From Sinosporangium siamense (GTDB lineage: Bacteria; Actinomycetota; Actinomycetes; Streptosporangiales; Streptosporangiaceae): a DNA stretch of 64,000 nucleotides. The notes beneath the pieces are model-generated. The model saw nothing but the letters and a program-made list of their open reading frames with translations. It made no database searches and was not told the DNA's origin. The stretch lies in NCBI RefSeq assembly GCF_016863435.1, contig NZ_BOOW01000028.1, positions 62,001-126,000 on the forward strand, read 5' to 3'. Made by a program: the position numbers and the translations under genes. Positions 17,559-25,605 of the stretch are shown here, one piece after another (positions within the stretch are counted from its first letter, which is position 1; each line of letters opens with the position of its first letter).

Positions 17559-18413
17559 ATGGCCTGCATGGAAGAGATGACGATCGGCGTCGCCACGGCA
17601 CAGGAGATGCGCAGTCTGCGGGAGTGGGCGGATCGGGAGGGATGGAACCCCGGCGAAACCGATGGTCAGGCCTTCTTCGCGGCCGATCCGCATGGATTCT
17701 TCATGGGGCGGCTGAACGGCGAGGCGATCGCATCCATCTCCGCTGTCCGATATGAGGCGGATTTTGGTTTCATTGGATTTTACATCGTGAGTCCAGAATT
17801 GCGGGGCCAAGGTTACGGCATTCAGGTGTGGAAGGCGGGCATGGCACACCTGGAAGGTCGCAATATCGCGCTTGACGGAGTGGTGGACCAGCAGGCCAAT
17901 TATCGCAGGTCGGGATTCCGGCGGGTGTGGAACCACGTCCGCTACGAAGGGGTGCCCTACGCTGCTGAGCAGGTCGGCGACGTCACGGTGGTCGACGCCC
18001 GGACGATTCCCTTCGACCACCTCGCGGCCTATGATCGCAGGTTCTTTCCGGCGGCACGCGACGCGTTCCTGGCGTCGTGGGTGAGCCTGCCCGACCGCAC
18101 AGCCCTGGCGGTTCTGCGCGATGGGGAGTTGCAGGGTTTCGGAGTCGTACGGCCTGCCGCCGGGGCCTGGCGGATCGGGCCGTTGTACGCGGCCTCCGAG
18201 AACGTCGCGCTCTCCTTGGTGAGCGCACTGGCGGCCGGCAAGCCCGGGCTGCCGATCGCGATCGACGTGCCGGACATCAACAAGCCCTCGGTGGCTATGG
18301 CCGAGCGTCTCGGTTTGCGACCTTCCTTCGAGGCGGCCCGCATGTACACCGGCCCGGTCCCAGATGTGGACCTGAAGGGGATCTACGCGACCACGAGCCT
18401 TGAACTGGGCTGA
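17559..18413 (+). CDS. GNAT-family N-acetyltransferase with two GNAT-like halves
   Basis: A 284-residue protein. The first half carries the acetyl-CoA loop VSPELRGQGYGIQVW (about residue 85) and the GWNPGETDGQAFFAADPHGFF element typical of one GNAT subfamily. The second half (from about residue 140) resembles the C-terminal domain that accompanies this subfamily (FDRRFFPAARDAFLASWV; VAMAERLGLRPSFEAARMYTG-like end). It should move an acetyl group from acetyl-CoA to an amine; the acceptor is unknown. Three in-frame ATG codons (17559, 17568, 17577) are possible starts. Confidence 0.88.
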   Translation: MACMEEMTIGVATAQEMRSLREWADREGWNPGETDGQAFFAADPHGFFMGRLNGEAIASISAVRYEADFGFIGFYIVSPELRGQGYGIQVWKAGMAHLEGRNIALDGVVDQQANYRRSGFRRVWNHVRYEGVPYAAEQVGDVTVVDARTIPFDHLAAYDRRFFPAARDAFLASWVSLPDRTALAVLRDGELQGFGVVRPAAGAWRIGPLYAASENVALSLVSALAAGKPGLPIAIDVPDINKPSVAMAERLGLRPSFEAARMYTGPVPDVDLKGIYATTSLELG

Positions 18414-18728
18414 GGATCAGGCCGGCCCGGACAGCAGGAGCAGGGCCGGCATCGCGCAGCCGAGGACGACGGCCGACATCACGGGGCCGCCGGAGAGGAC
18501 GGTGCCCTCCACCGCCCGTAGGCCCGGTGGTGAAGATGTCGTCGTGGTCATGCCGCACAGCCTCGGGCCACGCTCCCGCCATGACAAAGCGCACCAGCAT
18601 GGCGCGGGACACGGCACCCTCCTGCGCCACCCGGTTGACCAGGGGATTCGCCGGGAATGGCGAGTGTTGCGCAGGCGTCCCCGGACGGGACGGAACACGC
18701 CACCGGCGCCTGATGTCCCCGCCGGGGG
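18414..18728. other. intergenic stretch, no confident gene
   Basis: About 315 bp without a supported gene. A minus-strand frame ending at about 18417 would encode a 44-residue peptide starting MTTTTSSPPGLRAVEG and ending in one hydrophobic segment (SAVVLGCAMPALLLLSG). It has no convincing ribosome site and may be chance or a remnant. Confidence 0.3.
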
Positions 18729-19574
18729 TCAGGCCCGCTCCGCCGCGACGAGCCGGCGTACGGCGGGCGCCACCTCCTCGCCGAACCTCCTGATCTGCCC
18801 CGGGTCCATCGTCATCAGCGTGAACGCGCTGACCCCATGCGCCAGCGCCAGCTCGGCCAGCCGTTCGGCGGGGAGTTCCTCACCCAGGTTGAGCAGCCGC
18901 CTGATGTCGGAGGGCTTGCGCCCGGCGCGTTCCGCCGCCTCGTCGATGACGGTGTTGCCGCGATCGAGCGCGCCGGGCGAGCCCAGGGAAGGCAGCGAGG
19001 GCAACCAGCCGTCCGCCGTGCGGCCGATAAGGTCGAGCATCCGCGGCTTGTACCCGCCCACCCAGACGGCGATGTCGTGGGCGGGGCGCGGTCCCCGTTT
19101 CATCCCGGTGACCCGGTAGTGCTCACCTTCGAAGGACACCCCGCCCGGCGGGTCCCACACCGCCCGGATGATCGCGATGGACTCCTCCACCGCGGTGACC
19201 GCCTCGCCCGGGGTGCGGCGCGGGCCGCCCATGGCCGCGATCGCGTCCCAGAACCCGCCGGCGCCCAGCGCGAGCTCGAACCGCCCGCCGCTGAGCAGGT
19301 CGAGACTGGCAGCGCTCTGGGCCAGCATGGCCGGCGGCCGTAGCGGCAGCGGATGCACGTTGCCCGCCACCCGGATCGTGCTGGTCCGCGCGGCCACGTA
19401 GCTGAGCAGCGTCCAGGTGTCGAGGAACGCCGGCTGGTAGGGGTGGTCCTGGAAGGTCACCAGGTCCAGCCCTGCCTCCTCGGCCAGCCGGGCCAGGGCC
19501 ACCACCGTGTCCGGGTGCTCGCTCGACGGGATGAGGTTGGCGCTGAACAGCAGGTCGTGTCCGTAGTCAGTCAA
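18729..19574 (-). CDS. LLM-class (luciferase-like) F420-dependent oxidoreductase
   Basis: A 281-residue TIM-barrel flavin/F420 oxidoreductase: TFQDHPYQPAFLDTWTLLSY, the RVAGNVHPLPLRPPAMLAQSAASLDLLSGGR block, and LALGAGGFWDAI are diagnostic for the LLM superfamily. The start appears to be TTG 19574, overlapping the stop of the PPOX gene by 8 bp, so translation is coupled. It is the last gene of a three-gene operon with an MFS pump and a PPOX-type protein. A role in reducing or oxidising an exogenous compound is inferred. Confidence 0.9.
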   Translation of the reverse strand: MTDYGHDLLFSANLIPSSEHPDTVVALARLAEEAGLDLVTFQDHPYQPAFLDTWTLLSYVAARTSTIRVAGNVHPLPLRPPAMLAQSAASLDLLSGGRFELALGAGGFWDAIAAMGGPRRTPGEAVTAVEESIAIIRAVWDPPGGVSFEGEHYRVTGMKRGPRPAHDIAVWVGGYKPRMLDLIGRTADGWLPSLPSLGSPGALDRGNTVIDEAAERAGRKPSDIRRLLNLGEELPAERLAELALAHGVSAFTLMTMDPGQIRRFGEEVAPAVRRLVAAERA

Positions 19575-19920
19575 GGATGTCCATTCCCCAGCTCACCACC
19601 CGGGCCGGGTGGATGACGATTGTGTCGCCCACGGTTGTCGCGCGGCCGCGGATCTCGACGCCGCGGGGCCGCCAAGGTGGCAGCACGTCGTCGATCACCA
19701 GCGCCGCCACCCCGGTCGCGATCACGTCGCGGAACTTCTTCGACGCGGCGTTGTTGCGCCCGTTGACGTGGACGGTCGCGGCGTCCGGGCCGAGCGACCA
19801 GCCCACCGGCACCACATGCGGCAGGCCGTCCGCGCCGATCGTGGCCAACCGGCCCAGTTTGCAGGCCAGGGGCCGCTCGCCGGTGAGGTATTCAAGCTCG
19901 CGCTTGCTGAACACGCTCAT
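19567..19920 (-). CDS. PPOX-class F420-dependent oxidoreductase
   Basis: A 117-residue split-barrel protein of the pyridoxamine-phosphate-oxidase-like class: RLATIGADGLPHVVPVGW at residues about 25-42, ASKKFRDVIATGVAALVIDDV and the final GVEIRGRATTVGD strand. Members bind F420 or FMN and reduce small molecules. It starts at ATG 19920 inside the end of the MFS gene (29-bp overlap) and overlaps the LLM gene at its end. Two F420-type enzymes beside one pump suggest modification and export of the same compound. Confidence 0.88.
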   Translation of the reverse strand: MSVFSKRELEYLTGERPLACKLGRLATIGADGLPHVVPVGWSLGPDAATVHVNGRNNAASKKFRDVIATGVAALVIDDVLPPWRPRGVEIRGRATTVGDTIVIHPARVVSWGMDILD

Positions 19921-21238
19921 GCTCCCTCCCGCCCGCGTGCCGCACCGCGAAGGGGGCGACCGCGAGGCCGAGCACGCCGGTTCCGGCGGCCAGCCAGAAC
20001 AGGGTGGTGAAGGCCGCGTCGGTGTAGCCGCCGCTCAGGACGGCGGCGGCCAGGCCGCTGCCGACGACACCGCCGACCGTGCGCGCGAGGTTGTTGAGCC
20101 CGTTGGCCACGCCGGTCCTGGTGAGCGGCACCAGGTCGCCGATCAGCTTCGGCAGCGTGGCCATCACCAGGCCGGACCCAGCGCCCACCACGGTGTAGAA
20201 GACCAGGTGCTCCCACACCGAGGCGTGGGCCAGGGAGAGCAGCACGGAACCGAGGGCGGCGATCGCGAACCCGAGAACCGCGGGCCAGCGCGGACCGAAC
20301 CGCTCGGCCAGCTTTCCCACGGCCGTGCCCGCGGGCAGCAGGATCAGTGTGCCCGGCAGCATCAGCAGGCCGGACACGGTGACCGTGGCACCGAAGCCGA
20401 CTCCGCTCGTCCCCGGCTCAAGCTGGGCGTAGGCGGGCAGCCCCAGGTAGAGGAAATACGAGGAGGCGCCGAAGAGGAACGCCAGCGCGTGCGTGGCCAG
20501 CATCGGCCGGTCCGTCAGCTCGGCGAGGTCGATCAACGCGTCGTCCTTGCGCCGCTCGACCAGCACCAGGACGACGAAGAAGAGCACCGCGGCCATCCCG
20601 AGCCAGGCTTGGCGCTGCGTGAGCGCCAGCAGCAGGCTGACCAGGCCGGCGCCGAGCAGGACGGCGCCGGGAAGGTCGAGCCTGCCTTTCGCCGTGTGCG
20701 TGCTCTCCGGCACGAAGCGGACCACCAGCACCAGGCTGACCAGGGTGAGCAGCGCGCCGAGCCCGAACAGCCAGCGCCACGACAGGTGGTCGGCGAGCAG
20801 CCCGCCGACCACCAGGCCGACGCCGGCACCCACCCCGACGATCCCGGAGATCAGCCCGAACGCGAACGCCATCCGCTCGCGCGGCATGGTCTCACGCAGG
20901 ATGGCCATCGACAGCGGCACCGCCGCGAGCGCCACGCCCTGCACGATCCTGGCCGCGATCAGCTGCCCGATGTCCTGCGCCGCCACGGCCCCGGCCATGC
21001 CGGCGAAATACGTGATCAGTACGGCGAGCAGCACCCGGCGCTTGCCGTACAGGTCGCCCATCCGGCCGAACAGCGGAGTGAGCACGGCGCTGGACAGCAG
21101 GAACCCGCTGATGATCCACGAGGCCCAGCCTGGCGTGGTGTCGAGCTCGCGCTGCAGCAGGCCGACTGCGGGGACGACCGTCGTCTGCATGAGCGCGTAG
21201 CTGAAGACCGAGGCGGCAAGGGCTAACAACGTCTTCAA
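19892..21238 (-). CDS. MFS drug-efflux transporter (DHA-type)
   Basis: A 448-residue membrane protein with 12-14 hydrophobic segments. Motif A between helices 2 and 3 is GRMGDLYGKRRVLL and motif C-like GVGAGVGLVVGG lies in helix 5, as in drug/proton antiporters. The likely start is TTG 21238 with AAGG eight bases upstream; the next methionine would delete half of the first helix. It is the first gene of an operon with PPOX and LLM oxidoreductases, and faces a MarR regulator across an 86-bp spacer with a perfect inverted repeat. Confidence 0.92.
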   Translation of the reverse strand: MKTLLALAASVFSYALMQTTVVPAVGLLQRELDTTPGWASWIISGFLLSSAVLTPLFGRMGDLYGKRRVLLAVLITYFAGMAGAVAAQDIGQLIAARIVQGVALAAVPLSMAILRETMPRERMAFAFGLISGIVGVGAGVGLVVGGLLADHLSWRWLFGLGALLTLVSLVLVVRFVPESTHTAKGRLDLPGAVLLGAGLVSLLLALTQRQAWLGMAAVLFFVVLVLVERRKDDALIDLAELTDRPMLATHALAFLFGASSYFLYLGLPAYAQLEPGTSGVGFGATVTVSGLLMLPGTLILLPAGTAVGKLAERFGPRWPAVLGFAIAALGSVLLSLAHASVWEHLVFYTVVGAGSGLVMATLPKLIGDLVPLTRTGVANGLNNLARTVGGVVGSGLAAAVLSGGYTDAAFTTLFWLAAGTGVLGLAVAPFAVRHAGGREHERVQQARA

Positions 21239-21285
21239 AATCGACCTTAGTTCGTTGTACGGAAAGTATGTAGTGCGAAGTACAT

Positions 21286-21304
21286 TAGTTCGCGGTGCGA
21301 ACTA
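21286..21304. promoter_or_regulatory. MarR-type operator palindrome
   Basis: Perfect 8-bp arms TAGTTCGC and GCGAACTA separated by GGT lie between the MFS and MarR genes. A related half-site (TTAGTTCG) occurs at 21247-21254, close to the MFS start. A MarR dimer bound here would control both genes. Confidence 0.75.
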
Positions 21305-21324
21305 CCGTCAAATAGACTGACGGC

Positions 21325-21765
21325 ATGGAAAACACCCAGCTGGCCACCGCGCTGGTACGGCTCGCGCACCTGGTGAGCCGGGTCTACGGCGAGGTCAGCA
21401 AGGAGTTCGAGGCGACTCCGCAGCAGATCCAGCTCCTCTGCATGACGCTGGGCGGGCCGACGGGCATGTCGGAGATGAGCCGGGCACTGGGGCTGGAGCG
21501 GTCCAGCATGACCGGGCTCGTCGACCGGGCCGAACGGCGCGGCCTGGTGGTCCGGGTCCGCGATCCGCACGACCGGCGCGCTTGCGGCATCGAGCTGACC
21601 GACCAGGGCAGAAAGATCGCCCTTGGCGCGCACAGCAAGGTCACCGCTCAGGTCGAGGCGCTGGTCGGGGAGATCTCCGCGGATGATCGCGAGCGCCTGG
21701 AGTCCCTGGTGATGGGCATCATCCACACGCCGCGGCCCACGACCGATGCACCTCTCCAAACATGA
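21325..21765 (+). CDS. MarR-family transcriptional regulator
   Basis: A 146-residue winged-helix dimer protein: QIQLLCMTLGGPTGMSEMSR, recognition helix LGLERSSMTGLVDRAERRG, wing VRDPHDRRACGIELT and C-terminal dimer helix. ATG 21325. It is divergent from the MFS/PPOX/LLM operon with a palindromic operator between them and so probably represses that operon and itself, releasing DNA when a toxic ligand binds. Confidence 0.92.
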   Translation: MENTQLATALVRLAHLVSRVYGEVSKEFEATPQQIQLLCMTLGGPTGMSEMSRALGLERSSMTGLVDRAERRGLVVRVRDPHDRRACGIELTDQGRKIALGAHSKVTAQVEALVGEISADDRERLESLVMGIIHTPRPTTDAPLQT

Positions 21766-21827
21766 CCGAGCGGGCCGGTGGTTCGGCCTGACCTCTCACG
21801 CGCCGGATGGTCCGCCCGTCAGCCGGC

Positions 21828-22385
21828 TCACCGGCCGGGCATCGGAGCAACCCCGAGCTCGCCCAGCTCCGCGCGGCCGCGCTCGCCGTGGTCGCCGCCG
21901 GTGAGCACCAGAGTTCGCGCCGACTGGTAGCGGCAGCCTGCGGTGCCGAACGCGTCCGCCGCGGCGAGCAGCGCCTCCCGATCGCCGTCGAGCAGGGCTT
22001 CGGCCCGCTTCACGATGGCGCCGGCGACCGGGTTGCCGACCACGACGGCACGGGCCTCGGCCAGGCGGGTGGGAGCGCCGGGGCTCCCGGCCAGCACGGC
22101 GGCCTCGGCGCGCAGCGCGACATACCAGTGGTGCCAGACCCAGGCGACCCACTTCCACACCTGCCTGGGCTCGGGGGCCAGCCGCGCCAGCGCCTCCGCC
22201 GCCTTCCCGTGGTGCAGCAGGAAAATCGCATCGTAAACCGCGCCGTAGCCGTAGGTGTGCTCCGGCGGCGCGCCGAGCTGATCCATGATCTCCTGCCATT
22301 CGCGGCGGGCGTCGTGGTCGTCGCGCAGGCCGTGGATCATCGCCACGGCGGCCACCGCCGGGCCGAGATACGACCGGGCGGGGCT
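21828..22385 (-). pseudogene. C-terminal remnant of a TPR-containing ATPase-type regulator
   Basis: The frame encodes about 185 residues typical of the last TPR-like region of large AAA/BTAD or LuxR-associated regulators: SYLGPAVAAVAMIHGLRDD, KWVAWVWHHWYVALRAEA, and the end FGTAGCRYQSARTLVLTGGDH. Only GTG codons inside the conserved part (22355) could start it, and the frame upstream soon turns into antisense of a MarR remnant and meets TAG. The ATPase and any DNA-binding domain are missing. I read it as a 5'-deleted gene abutting the MarR remnant. Confidence 0.65.
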
Positions 22386-22409
22386 GCCCGCCCGCCGCCA
22401 GGCGCCCGC

Positions 22410-22550
22410 ATCCCCGCAGTGCGCGAAGCCATGGACAGTGTGGAGCGCGACATCGACGACATCCTCGGCCCGGACGGCGCCCAGGAACTTCGCACCCTTC
22501 TCACGAAGCTATTGCAGTCCGGTAGCACCGAGGCCGTGCACCAGACATGA
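22410..22550 (+). pseudogene. 3' end of a MarR-family regulator gene
   Basis: In frame with TGA 22548-22550, the plus strand encodes AVREAMDSVERDIDDILG followed by PDGAQELRTLLTKLLQSG, the C-terminal helices of a MarR protein. No winged helix precedes it; the sequence upstream belongs to the opposite-strand TPR remnant. An isolated ATG at 22431 would give only 39 residues. Two truncated genes meeting at about 22390-22410 mark a deletion joint. Confidence 0.6.
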
Positions 22551-22571
22551 TTGAAGACCCCTGAACGCCGG

Positions 22572-23576
22572 TTATCCCGCGTCACGCATTCCGAGAATGT
22601 ATGACGCGGTAAGCGCGACGGCACGGTCTTCGTCATGTGACAGCTCTGTGAGGGCTTGTGTCGTCGTGGCACCCGGGATTCCCGCGAGCGCCTGTGCCAG
22701 CCGTCGGCGCGCAGACGATTCAAGGGTGCCGTGGGCGAGGCGGTCGACGAGGCCGGTGGCGATCCGATCCACCAACGCGGGGCGACTCGCCAGCGCGCTC
22801 AGCGCATCGGCCGCATCGACGTCGTTCGTCCCCTCGACGACCATGTCGATGAGCGTCGGGACCGCGTCGGCCACTCCACGTGCGCCGAGCGCCAGAGCCG
22901 CATACCTGCGGACCACGACGTCGGGGTTCGTGAGGGCGTCCTGCAGCAGCGCGGTCGCCTCGCCGTTCGGAATCTCGGCGATGGACTCGACGGCACGTTT
23001 GCGCACCGCGGCCACCGGTGAGCCGAGGCCCTCCGCCAGCAGCGCCAATCCGCCGTCGCCCGAACGCGCCAAAGCCCATCGAAGCGCTCCGGCGACGTTC
23101 GGGTCCCTCTCGCTCAGCGCCGCCTCGACCAATGCTTCCACCGGCACCGGCACCTCTTCGCCCGAGGACAACGCCGCACGCTGGCGCCTGCCGGCGCTCT
23201 TTGACCCCAACGCCTGCAGCAGAGCGATGCTCTGGAGGACGTCCTCCCAGCCTGTGGGTTCCGCGGCGGCGATCCGGCGCAGCCGTGTGAGCAGCTCCGT
23301 CTCGGCTGCGATGCGCTCTCGCGTCTGGCGGATGAGGTCGCCGACGAGCTCTGAGGGCGTGAAGTCGGGATCGTCGAACGCGCGCCCGACCTCACGCAGC
23401 GACAGCCCCAGAGCCCGCAGGCTCTCGATGTGGAAGATCCGCTGGATGTCCTCGCTGGAGTATTCTCGATAGCCGGCATTGCTACGACCCGTCGGCCGCA
23501 CCAGGCCGAGGGAGTCGTAGTGCCGCAGCATGCGGGCGCTGACCCCGGATCGCCGTGCCACGTCACCGATCAACAC
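22572..23576 (-). CDS. MerR-family regulator fused to HEAT repeats
   Basis: A 334-residue protein. Residues 1-70 are a MerR winged helix (IGDVARRSGVSARMLRHYDS, GYREYSSEDIQRIFHIESL) followed by the dimerising coiled coil. Instead of a small effector domain, residues about 145-330 form HEAT-like repeats (SPVAAVRKRAVESIAEIPN, PDVVVRRYAALALGARG, HDEDRAVALTASYILG). The start is GTG 23576; its GGAGGAGTG ribosome site overlaps the stop of the upstream HEAT gene, so the two are coupled. HEAT repeats are protein-binding scaffolds, so the signal may be a protein partner, perhaps the neighbour. Confidence 0.88.
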   Translation of the reverse strand: MLIGDVARRSGVSARMLRHYDSLGLVRPTGRSNAGYREYSSEDIQRIFHIESLRALGLSLREVGRAFDDPDFTPSELVGDLIRQTRERIAAETELLTRLRRIAAAEPTGWEDVLQSIALLQALGSKSAGRRQRAALSSGEEVPVPVEALVEAALSERDPNVAGALRWALARSGDGGLALLAEGLGSPVAAVRKRAVESIAEIPNGEATALLQDALTNPDVVVRRYAALALGARGVADAVPTLIDMVVEGTNDVDAADALSALASRPALVDRIATGLVDRLAHGTLESSARRRLAQALAGIPGATTTQALTELSHDEDRAVALTASYILGMRDAG

Positions 23577-23582
23577 TGCCCA

Positions 23583-24251
23583 TCACTCCTCCGTGCGGGT
23601 GTCGCCGAGGGCCACGACGCGCTTCGCCTCCTCGATCGCGAACTCGTATCCGGCCTCCGGGTCGCGCAACAGCCGCTCCGTGGCGATCGCGTGCGCGCGC
23701 ACCCGGGGGTCGGCATCTTTCATCGCGGCCTGCAGCGTCGGCACGATCACCTCACCGAGCGCGATCAGCGCCCGGCTGAGGCTCAGCTGCATCTCACGCT
23801 CGCCGCGCCCGAGCTGTGTCGACAACACTGCGGCCAACTCGGCCTCCTCACCCTTGGGCACGAGCACGACCGCCGCCCGCCAGGCGGCCCGGGCCACCTC
23901 GCCATCGGCATCGGACAGAAGCTCCCGTGTGATCGCCGGCCACGCCTGCGGGTCCCCGATCTTGGACAGTGTGTGCAACGCCTGGCTTCGTGCCTGCGCA
24001 CGCTCCGAGCGGAGTTGCTGGAGAAGCTCTGGGACCGTCTTGGACGCTGGGTGGCGGGTGAGCGCCCAGGTAAGCATATCGCGCACATAGAACTCGGGCT
24101 CGATCGCGCATCTTTCGATGAGCTTGTCGACGAACCGCGGGTCAGGGGTCGTGCCAACCGCCAGCGCCGCCCGCAGCCGCACTGACGAACTGCCGTCCTC
24201 CAGCGCCTGGAGAGCTCGAATAACATCCGTGTCCTGTTTCGACATGGCCAT
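23583..24251 (-). CDS. HEAT-repeat protein
   Basis: A 222-residue all-helical protein of about five HEAT-type repeats (SSSVRLRAALAVGTTPDPR, EFYVRDMLTWALTRHP, RSQALHTLSKIGDPQAWP, DADPRVRAHAIATERLL). No catalytic motif or signal peptide is visible. ATG 24251 follows AAGGAGG by 8 bases. It is first in an operon with the MerR-HEAT regulator and transcribed from a MerR-type promoter just upstream. It may be the regulator's partner or sensor. Confidence 0.85.
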   Translation of the reverse strand: MAMSKQDTDVIRALQALEDGSSSVRLRAALAVGTTPDPRFVDKLIERCAIEPEFYVRDMLTWALTRHPASKTVPELLQQLRSERAQARSQALHTLSKIGDPQAWPAITRELLSDADGEVARAAWRAAVVLVPKGEEAELAAVLSTQLGRGEREMQLSLSRALIALGEVIVPTLQAAMKDADPRVRAHAIATERLLRDPEAGYEFAIEEAKRVVALGDTRTEE

Positions 24252-24279
24252 CGGGACCACCTCCTTGGCAGCAGTGAAA

Positions 24280-24300
24280 ACCTTGTCACTGTGTCAAGGT
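24280..24300 (-). promoter_or_regulatory. MerR-type operator/promoter
   Basis: Arms ACCTTGTCAC and GTGTCAAGGT, with one base between, match at 9 of 10 positions as an inverted repeat. On the minus strand the repeat holds a TTGACA -35 element and sits where MerR proteins bind in a lengthened -35/-10 spacer, 29 bp before the HEAT gene start. It is strongly suggestive of autoregulation by the MerR-HEAT protein. Confidence 0.8.
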
Positions 24301-24443
24301 CAAGCCGTCCATGGAGGCTTTACGGAACAGGTTCCCGTGCGGTGAGCGGGTGGGTCAGTCCTCTGTGAGACGGCCGCCGAGCGAAGACATCTCACGCCTT
24401 CCTCGCATGCCCTTTCGAGCGGCGAGTGATCTTGCAGTGCGCG

Positions 24444-24665
24444 TCATCCGCCCGCGGTGTCCTCGGCCTCCCAGCGCAGCAGGTCGCCCGGCTGGCACTC
24501 GAGCACCTCGCAGAGCGCGGCGAGCGTCGCGAAGCGCACCGCCTTGGCACGGCCGTTCTTGAGCACCGCCAGGTTGGCGGGCGTGATCCCCACACGGTCC
24601 GCGAGGTCGCCCACGGACATCTTCCGCCTGGCCAGCATCACGTCGATGTCGACGACGATCGGCAT
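24444..24665 (-). CDS. small XRE-family regulator (YozG-like)
   Basis: A 73-residue Cro/CI helix-turn-helix protein, nearly only DNA-binding domain: MLARRKMSVGDLADRVGIT, LAVLKNGRAKAVRFATLAAL, EVLECQPGDLLRWE. Its ATG 24665 overlaps the TGA of the DUF2975 gene by one base. XRE/DUF2975 membrane-protein pairs are common in Gram-positive bacteria and the small regulator usually controls the pair. Confidence 0.92.
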   Translation of the reverse strand: MPIVVDIDVMLARRKMSVGDLADRVGITPANLAVLKNGRAKAVRFATLAALCEVLECQPGDLLRWEAEDTAGG

Positions 24666-25150
24666 CAGATCACCTCGTCCAACTCGGCCTGCATCCGCGC
24701 CGCTTCGCCGTCGCGCGCGACGGCCTGGGCGAGCAGCATCCGCAGCACGAGCACGATGAGCGCGACCCCCAGGATGCCCAGGCCGACCCCGCCCATGATG
24801 ACGGTGACGCCCGGGTCGGCCCGCTGGCCCGGCGCATTGAGCGCCGTGACCGCGAACCACAGGAGAGCGGCCGCCACGATCGCGCCGATCACGGCGTCTA
24901 CATACCGGAAGGCGGCGCGGGAGAACACGGTTCCGCGCCGCACCATCGTCACCAGCCGCCATACGCCGACCAGGGCGACTTGACCCGACACCATGCCCAG
25001 AATCGTGATCACGCGCAGCGGGATCAGCGGGACCGCCCCCTCCTCCGGATCGGTGGCCAAGGCCCACATCGTCAACGCCTGTACGAGCACCGTGCCGGCG
25101 AACAGCACCACGAGCACGGCGCGAAGCGCACGCACTGTCAGCTTGCCCAC
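24665..25150 (-). CDS. DUF2975-type membrane protein
   Basis: A 161-residue protein with four hydrophobic segments (residues about 8-30, 42-64, 85-105 and 118-140), the pattern of DUF2975. The GTG 25150 start follows AAAGGATGG. It is coupled to the small XRE regulator downstream and preceded by a perfect TATCGA-type palindrome. Its biochemical role is unknown. Confidence 0.88.
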   Translation of the reverse strand: MGKLTVRALRAVLVVLFAGTVLVQALTMWALATDPEEGAVPLIPLRVITILGMVSGQVALVGVWRLVTMVRRGTVFSRAAFRYVDAVIGAIVAAALLWFAVTALNAPGQRADPGVTVIMGGVGLGILGVALIVLVLRMLLAQAVARDGEAARMQAELDEVI

Positions 25151-25162
25151 AGTCCATCCTTT

Positions 25163-25200
25163 CTATCGACTCTCGATGAGAATCTATCGAAATTCGATAG
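25163..25200. promoter_or_regulatory. palindromic operators before the DUF2975/XRE pair
   Basis: CTATCGAA and TTCGATAG flank a single A at 25184-25200, a perfect 8-bp inverted repeat. A weaker copy (TATCGA near 25164, TCGAT near 25173) lies between it and the gene start. These are likely binding sites for the coupled XRE regulator. Confidence 0.7.
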
Positions 25201-25605
25201 CTGTAGCAAGGGTCAAGGCGGAGGGCCGGCGGCGGTTTCGCACCCTGGCCGGACGCCGTCGCCGCCTCCCGTGGCGCGCGCCGACCGGTCGATCCGGCAG
25301 GCCGCGGCCACCTCGACATGTCCCGGACGACGGCATGGCGCCGCGCGGGCGACCTCGCAGCGCTTTGCCTGGACCTCGCCGGCCCGGCGCCCCCTCCAGA
25401 GAGCCGAATTCCGGGTCCAGAACCTTGGCAATCTCCACTTTCAAGGTGCCGTCAATCTCGGAACCGCGGACCGCCGGCGCGGATCAGAATGCTTGCCGGC
25501 TGGGAGTCGGCGGTAGCGAGAGACCGCACCACGGTCCCGCACCAATCGGCCAGGTTCTTGATCGCGGGGTTTCCCGTGTCCTGAGCTGGCACCCGGCGAA
25601 TGAGG
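25201..25605. other. intergenic stretch, no supported gene
   Basis: About 400 bp between the DUF2975 operator and the end of the MarR gene. I see only short frames without ribosome sites or recognisable domains. Confidence 0.5.

Noticed and set aside
19577-21226. 549-codon plus-strand frame
   Set aside because: Antisense of the MFS and PPOX genes, rich in Gln, His, Gly and Arg as expected of a reversed membrane-protein gene.
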